From: JACAEY01 sp049700155
GTDB taxonomy: Bacteria > Nitrospirota > Thermodesulfovibrionia > Thermodesulfovibrionales > SM23-35
Length of the DNA stretch: 10,828 bases
Assembly: GCA_049700155.1 (NCBI GenBank)
Contig: JBNAVX010000089.1
Coordinates: forward strand, 1-10,828
Reading direction: 5' to 3'
In this document: in pieces, positions 7,065 through 10,828 of the stretch
Position numbering within the stretch: position 1 is the first letter of the stretch
How the letters are laid out: each line of letters begins with the position of its first letter
Notes under the pieces: generated by a model
Database searches by the model: none
What the model saw: the letters and a program-made list of their open reading frames with translations, nothing else
Told to the model about the DNA's origin: nothing
Program-made: the position numbers and the translations under genes

Positions 7065-8126
7065 ATGTTTGACATAAAAAAGCAACTTTTCTGGTCAAAG
7101 CTCAAGGTTGGCCTTGTGATAACCCTTGCTATTTTAATCCTTTTTCTGACTGTATTTTTTGCAGGAAGTATTGAAAGGTTAATATCTCCAAAGGCAGAGA
7201 TAAAGGCACAGATACAGAATGTTAAAGGACTCAGAAAGGGTGCCCCTGTATGGGTATCAGGCATTGAGGTAGGGTCTGTAAAAGATATTAATTTGCATCC
7301 TGAATATGGAACCATTGTTACAATATCTATTAAAAAAGATGCTTTAAAATTTCTCAGGAAGGATGCTGAGGCAAGTATCCTGACCATGGGTTTACTCGGA
7401 GACAAGTATATAGAGCTCAGCAATGGTTCTCCTGATGCAGGTCCAATCAAGCCAAACGACATTATTAAGGGGTCTACGCAGATTGAGCTCCAGGATATAG
7501 TAGAAACAAGTGCCTCATCTATAGAGAAGATGTCAGACTTTATAAATAAACTGGAAAACCTTGTAGGAAGAGTCGAAAGGGGTGAAGGTACAATCGCTAA
7601 ATTCTTGACTGATCCATCCATTTATAACAACCTTCAGGAGACAACTAAGTCCCTTTCCATCATCTTAAGGGAGATAGAGACTGGACATGGAACCCTTAGG
7701 ATGCTTTTAAAAGACCCTTCTCTTTATAACAAATTAGTTTCAGCCACTACAGCACTTGAAGAGATCAACAGAAAAATAAATGAAGGTCAGGGAACATTTA
7801 AGAAACTCTTAGAAGACCCTGCTCTTTATAATAGAGTTTTATCTGCTGCATCATCTATCGATGCTTTCAGCAAAAAACTGACTGAGGGACATGGAACACT
7901 TAGAAGACTTGCTGAAGAACCTGATTTATATGAAAATTTAAATAATGTAACAAAACAGCTATCATCACTCCTTGAGAAAATAGAGACTGGCAAGGGAGTT
8001 GCAGGAGGTCTGATTACTGATGAAAAACTGGCTAATGACCTTAAAGAGACTATTTTAGAACTCAGGGAATTGACCAAGGATATGAAAGAAAATCCAAAAA
8101 AATATTTCAAATTCAGCCTATTCTGA
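7065..8126 (+). CDS. mlaD: MlaD-like MCE-domain protein with 34-residue C-terminal repeats
   Basis: Periplasmic substrate-binding subunit of the Mla transporter, anchored in the inner membrane. One N-terminal membrane helix (about 14-34) is followed by a single MCE domain (about 38-118, with VKGLRKGAPVWVSGIEVGSV and the MGLLGDKYIEL segment). In E. coli MlaD six such domains form a ring with a lipid pore. At 353 residues it is about twice the length of E. coli MlaD. The extra part (151-320, fading to the end) is a tandem array of 34-residue units with the consensus GxGTL..LL.DP.LY, predicted helical. It could form a stalk or needle beyond the ring, but that is inference; repeats of this kind are familiar from MlaD relatives outside Gammaproteobacteria. 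The ending KYFKFSLF also occurs in such relatives. The start is fixed by a strong ribosome binding site. Confidence 0.92.
   Translation: MFDIKKQLFWSKLKVGLVITLAILILFLTVFFAGSIERLISPKAEIKAQIQNVKGLRKGAPVWVSGIEVGSVKDINLHPEYGTIVTISIKKDALKFLRKDAEASILTMGLLGDKYIELSNGSPDAGPIKPNDIIKGSTQIELQDIVETSASSIEKMSDFINKLENLVGRVERGEGTIAKFLTDPSIYNNLQETTKSLSIILREIETGHGTLRMLLKDPSLYNKLVSATTALEEINRKINEGQGTFKKLLEDPALYNRVLSAASSIDAFSKKLTEGHGTLRRLAEEPDLYENLNNVTKQLSSLLEKIETGKGVAGGLITDEKLANDLKETILELRELTKDMKENPKKYFKFSLF
7515..8024 (+). repeat. Five in-register 34-residue (102-base) repeats within mlaD
   Basis: Residues 151-184, 185-218, 219-252, 253-286 and 287-320 align without gaps at exactly 34 residues. Units 2-4 begin SIYNNL, SLYNKL and ALYNRV and end in GHGTLRMLLKDP, GQGTFKKLLEDP and GHGTLRRLAEEP. 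The first unit keeps only the GEGT...LTDP half. The fifth is diverged (GKGVAGGLITDE), and the final 33 residues resemble a decayed sixth. DNA similarity is clearly lower than protein similarity, so the duplications are old and kept by selection on protein. Confidence 0.85.
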
Positions 8127-8141
8127 TATAATTCATATCTT

Positions 8142-9455
8142 ATGGGTAATATTCTTCTATTTCTCATTTTCTCTTTTTTGATAATCTTTCCCTCTTACTC
8201 TTTCTCAGAGAATCCTTTAAGAACACTCACAATCTCTGAAGGTCTTAAGATTGCTACAGACAATAATCGTATCATAAAGATTGCATCTATAAATAAAGAT
8301 ATTGCCTCTGAGGATGTAATAATTGCGAGAGCAAAATTTTTCCCGAGCATTAATGGTTCACTAACGCAGACATATCTCGCTCACCAGCCAGCAGCCCTTT
8401 TCGGACCCGAGAAGGTATTTATGTCTCAAAAGGAATACCTCTCATATGGGATAAATCTCTATCAAACAATCTATGACTTTGGAGCTAATATATCCCGATA
8501 TGAAGCATCAAAAACCTATCTTGATATTACCAGTCTTGATATTATGAGAATAAGAAATATAGTTGCCCTTGATTTCATCAAAAGATATCTTGACCTTCTC
8601 GAAACTGAAAAGATGATAGAGGTAGCAAAGAGAGAGGTTGAGAGGCTTGAATCACACCTCAGAGTTGCACAGAGTCTTTATGCAGAAGGTTCTATTACAA
8701 AAAATGACCTGCTTCAGGCTGAAGTAATGCTCTCTGATGCAAGGCAGAGGCTCTTGACACTAAAAAATAAGAGGTCTATCAATGTTTCACAGATTAATTC
8801 TATACTTGCCAGACCATTAAGTGAGGACTTTCAGGTCGTTGATATTCCTTTAAATGTCCCTGAGGATATAGAACTTGAAAAGGCTTGGGAGAAAGCTATG
8901 AAAGAAAGGAGTGAGGTGAAGATTATTGAAAATGAATTAAAGATTATTGAGCTCGAGGAAAAGGCAGTAAGGTCTGAATATTATCCAAAACTATTTGCAC
9001 AAGGAGGATATAATTTTACAGAGAATCGATATCTATTCCCTGAAGGAAACTGGTCACTGATTCTTGGTTTTGATATAAATTTATTCAATGGTTGGAGCAC
9101 AAAGGCTGAGGTATCAAAAGTAAAGCAGAGGCGTCAGCAGCTTCTTGAAGAAAAGAAGAAACTCATTGATGATATAAGGCTTGAGGTTGAAAAGAGCTAC
9201 CTTGATATGAAAAATGCCTCTGAAAAGATCCTTGTTACAAGAGGCGCTGTGAATCAGGCAGAGGAAAATTTAAGAATCAACAGAATAAAATATGAGGAAG
9301 GCATCGGCACATCTACAGATGTGATCGATGCGATAACACTCCTTACACTTGCGGAGACGAACTATTGCAGAGCTGTGTACGATTTTAAGCGAGCCCAGGC
9401 AGAACTCAGATATGCAACTGGCATTGAACTGGCTTCTTTTTATGCACATCAGTAA
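8142..9455 (+). CDS. tolC: TolC-family outer-membrane efflux protein
   Basis: Outer-membrane channel of the TolC/OEP family, which forms a trimeric barrel with a long periplasmic helical tunnel. The 437-residue precursor begins with a hydrophobic signal segment (4-16) and a likely cleavage site after Ser22 (SFS/EN). The n-region is only Met-Gly-Asn, without a positive charge, which is unusual. Two OEP repeats are visible. The first has ARAKFFPSINGSL (about 66-78), LYQTIYDFG, then long helices with ESHLRVAQSLYAEGSI and NDLLQAEV. The second has SEYYPKLFAQGGYNF, FDINLFNGW, then NLRINRIKYEEGIGTSTDVI and the closing AQAELRYATG. An in-frame TGA (the mlaD stop, 15 bases upstream) limits the start to this ATG or a later codon. 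There is no Shine-Dalgarno, so coupling to mlaD is likely. The symbol is by family only. It may serve the adaptor encoded next, the Mla complex, or both. Confidence 0.9.
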   Translation: MGNILLFLIFSFLIIFPSYSFSENPLRTLTISEGLKIATDNNRIIKIASINKDIASEDVIIARAKFFPSINGSLTQTYLAHQPAALFGPEKVFMSQKEYLSYGINLYQTIYDFGANISRYEASKTYLDITSLDIMRIRNIVALDFIKRYLDLLETEKMIEVAKREVERLESHLRVAQSLYAEGSITKNDLLQAEVMLSDARQRLLTLKNKRSINVSQINSILARPLSEDFQVVDIPLNVPEDIELEKAWEKAMKERSEVKIIENELKIIELEEKAVRSEYYPKLFAQGGYNFTENRYLFPEGNWSLILGFDINLFNGWSTKAEVSKVKQRRQQLLEEKKKLIDDIRLEVEKSYLDMKNASEKILVTRGAVNQAEENLRINRIKYEEGIGTSTDVIDAITLLTLAETNYCRAVYDFKRAQAELRYATGIELASFYAHQ

Positions 9456-9461
9456 AACGTT

Positions 9462-10577
9462 ATGGAAGAACTAAATAAAGAAAAACAGGAGACACCACAT
9501 GATATGAAGAACAAAAGGAGGAAGAAATTTGCCTTTATAATACTCGGTTCTATTTTAATGATAGGAGCAATAGTAATCTTTTTTTATCTAAGATATAAGT
9601 CAACACATATTACAACAGATGATGCCTTTGTAGAAGGCACTATACACACAATCGCACCAAAAGTCTCTGGAACAGTAAAGTCTGTTTATGTTAGAGATAA
9701 TCAGTTCGTCAGGGAAAATGAGATACTTCTTGAGATAGACCCTGTTGATTACGATGTGAAGGTGAAAGAGGCTTCATCAAAACTCAATGCTGAGAAATCA
9801 AAATTATCTGAGATTGAAGCAAAGATTGAAACGTCAAAGAAACAGCTTTTAGAACTACAGAGGAATATTGAGGTTGCAAAGGCAAATCTTGAGCTTCAGG
9901 AGGCAAATCTCAAACAGGCAGAGACTGATTTTAAAAGAGCTGAAAATCTATATAAAAATGAGGCTATATCAAAAGAAAGGTTTGAAAAGGCAACCACAGA
10001 CTATGAAGTAGCTGTTGCAAGGACAAAGGCAGCCTCTGAACAACTACAGTATGCTAAAGTTGCTTTAGAGACTCAAAAAGCGATTATAAAACAGGCAGAG
10101 GCAGCAAAGATATCCCAGCTCTCATTCATAAGACAGAATGAGGCTTCTTTAAAGGCAGCAGAGCTAAATTATGGATATACAAAGATCCGCTCACCATCTG
10201 ATGGATATGTTACCAAAAAATCTGTAGAAAAGGGGAATCAGGTTCAGGCTGGTCAGCCATTGATGGCGATCGTTCCACTTAGTGATATATGGATTGTTGC
10301 AAACTATAAGGAGACCCAGCTTGAGAAGGTTAGACCTGGACAAAAGGTAAAGATAAAGGTAGATACATATCCGGGAAAAACATTCAAAGGTAAAGTCGAG
10401 AGTATAATGGCTGGCACTGGCGCAGTTTTCTCACTTTTTCCTCCTGAAAATGCTACAGGGAGCTATGTAAAGGTTGTACAGAGGATACCTGTAAAGATAT
10501 TGCTTGAAGAAGGCACAGACCCTGAGCATATACTGCGTATCGGAATGTCTGTCGTCCCAACAATTATTATTGAATAG
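9462..10577 (+). CDS. HlyD/EmrA-family periplasmic adaptor (membrane fusion) protein
   Basis: Adaptor that links an inner-membrane pump to a TolC-type channel; 371 residues, close to EmrA. The layout is a charged cytoplasmic tail (1-22), one membrane helix (23-43), then TTDDAFVEGTIHTIAPKVSG, which leads into the first lipoyl half (about 48-90). A long alpha-helical hairpin follows (about 90-210, rich in Ala, Glu, Lys and Gln). The second lipoyl half is TKIRSPSDGYV..KSVEKGNQVQAGQPL, and the beta-barrel includes IVANYKETQLEKVRPGQ. The tail FSLFPPENATGSYVKVVQR (323-341) is characteristic of the EmrA branch. The start is ambiguous. ATG 9462 lies 6 bases after the tolC-like gene without a Shine-Dalgarno. 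Met15 at 9504 is preceded by AGGAG (9487-9491) at a long 12-base spacing. The usual partner, an EmrB-type MFS pump, does not follow within the window. Confidence 0.9.
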   Translation: MEELNKEKQETPHDMKNKRRKKFAFIILGSILMIGAIVIFFYLRYKSTHITTDDAFVEGTIHTIAPKVSGTVKSVYVRDNQFVRENEILLEIDPVDYDVKVKEASSKLNAEKSKLSEIEAKIETSKKQLLELQRNIEVAKANLELQEANLKQAETDFKRAENLYKNEAISKERFEKATTDYEVAVARTKAASEQLQYAKVALETQKAIIKQAEAAKISQLSFIRQNEASLKAAELNYGYTKIRSPSDGYVTKKSVEKGNQVQAGQPLMAIVPLSDIWIVANYKETQLEKVRPGQKVKIKVDTYPGKTFKGKVESIMAGTGAVFSLFPPENATGSYVKVVQRIPVKILLEEGTDPEHILRIGMSVVPTIIIE

Positions 10578-10608
10578 GTAATAAGAATCAACAGAACTAA
10601 CTCTTATC

Positions 10609-10731
10609 GTCATTCTCAGACTTGACCACCAGAAAATAAGTAACATTGATTTCTTTTTATATGTGCAGGTGGTAAGTATGTGAATTTAAGCAGAGAATTA
10701 TCAGGAGATGCTGAAACAGGTTCAGCATGAC
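10609..10731. repeat. Possible dispersed repeat bounded by GTCAT...ATGAC with a hairpin
   Basis: The spacer after the adaptor gene has GTCAT at 10609-10613 and its complement ATGAC at 10727-10731. Near the right end is a perfect 8-bp hairpin, ATGCTGAA (10708-10715), loop ACAGG, TTCAGCAT (10721-10728). ACCACC (10625-10630) can pair with GGTGGT (10668-10673). Short GTCAT/ATGAC-ended palindromes are, from general familiarity, a common type of intergenic repeat in many bacteria. Only one copy is visible here, so repeat status is inferred. The hairpin has no T-run after it on the plus strand, which argues against a simple intrinsic terminator. The 251 bases from 10578 to the window end contain no credible gene. 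Confidence 0.4.
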
Positions 10732-10766
10732 AGTTTAGATTCTATAACAGAAAAGTGATGCTTACC

Positions 10767-10828
10767 TAACCTATATTATTCATAAAATTCTTGGCAGATG
10801 TAGTATTTGAGCGGATTTAAATTCTTTC
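10767..10828. repeat. Second copy of the palindromic element, cut by the window edge
   Basis: Bases 10776-10828 match 3611-3663 with only two differences in 53 (at 3629/10794 and 3636/10801). Weaker similarity extends left to about 10767 (CTAAC-TATA against TTAAC-CATA positions). Orientation is the same as the first copy. The match runs up to the last base of the window, stopping inside the first inner hairpin, so the rest of the element probably continues outside. It shows that the structure in the gltX-glnS spacer is a dispersed repeat. Confidence 0.9.

Noticed and set aside
6382..7098. 238-codon open frame on the minus strand antisense to mlaF
   Set aside because: It lies wholly opposite an ATPase with every motif intact. 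Its translation is Ser/Pro-rich, low in complexity and has no recognisable domain, as expected for an antisense shadow.
6956..7621. 221-codon open frame on the minus strand opposite mlaF/mlaD
   Set aside because: It is antisense to the well-supported mlaD, has no ribosome binding site or family resemblance, and spans the mlaF-mlaD junction.
10708..10728. Rho-independent terminator after the adaptor gene
   Set aside because: The 8-bp stem is perfect, but the following bases (GACAGTTTAG) are not a T-run.

Overview
The window is AT-rich DNA from a Gram-negative (diderm) bacterium. Evidence for two membranes is a Mla-type ABC transporter (MlaE, MlaF, MlaD), a TolC-family outer-membrane protein and an HlyD/EmrA-type periplasmic adaptor. 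Codon use is rich in ATA, AGA and AGG. A full-length glutaminyl-tRNA synthetase sits beside a glutamyl-tRNA synthetase. From general familiarity with such gene sets I would guess Nitrospirota (Thermodesulfovibrionales-like) or a Desulfobacterota relative. No rRNA or marker search supports this, so the lineage is a guess.

Layout: the left half is transcribed leftward. gltX starts at a TTG codon behind its own predicted sigma-70 promoter. It is followed by a 272-base spacer, most of which is a palindromic repeat element, and then by a tight run glnS-gpsA-larB with 19-20 base gaps. The right half is transcribed rightward from a good promoter just before mlaE. mlaE and mlaF overlap by 4 bases, mlaD follows behind a strong ribosome binding site, and a TolC-family gene and an EmrA-like adaptor gene follow with gaps of 15 and 6 bases. 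The two transcription units diverge from a 298-base intergenic region. That region holds both promoters and a C-rich tract of four C-runs whose complement fits the G-quadruplex pattern.

How the genes work together: the left genes are housekeeping. Two class I synthetases charge tRNA-Glu and tRNA-Gln, GpsA makes sn-glycerol 3-phosphate for phospholipids, and LarB performs the first step of nickel-pincer cofactor synthesis. The right genes form a possible trans-envelope lipid or amphiphile transport unit: an inner-membrane ABC core with an MCE protein, an outer-membrane TolC-like duct and a periplasmic adaptor. MlaA, MlaB, MlaC and an EmrB-type MFS pump are not in the window.

Most noteworthy are: (1) a roughly 165-bp intergenic element with imperfect terminal inverted repeats and two inner hairpins, with the start of a second copy 7.2 kb away at the right edge in the same orientation; (2) an exact 34-residue periodicity in the C-terminal half of the MlaD-like protein; (3) the linkage of mlaEFD to tolC and an emrA-like gene; and (4) the G-quadruplex-like tract between the divergent promoters. 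I see no clearly new defence or mobile system with its own proteins. No tRNA, rRNA, CRISPR array or transposase gene was recognised.
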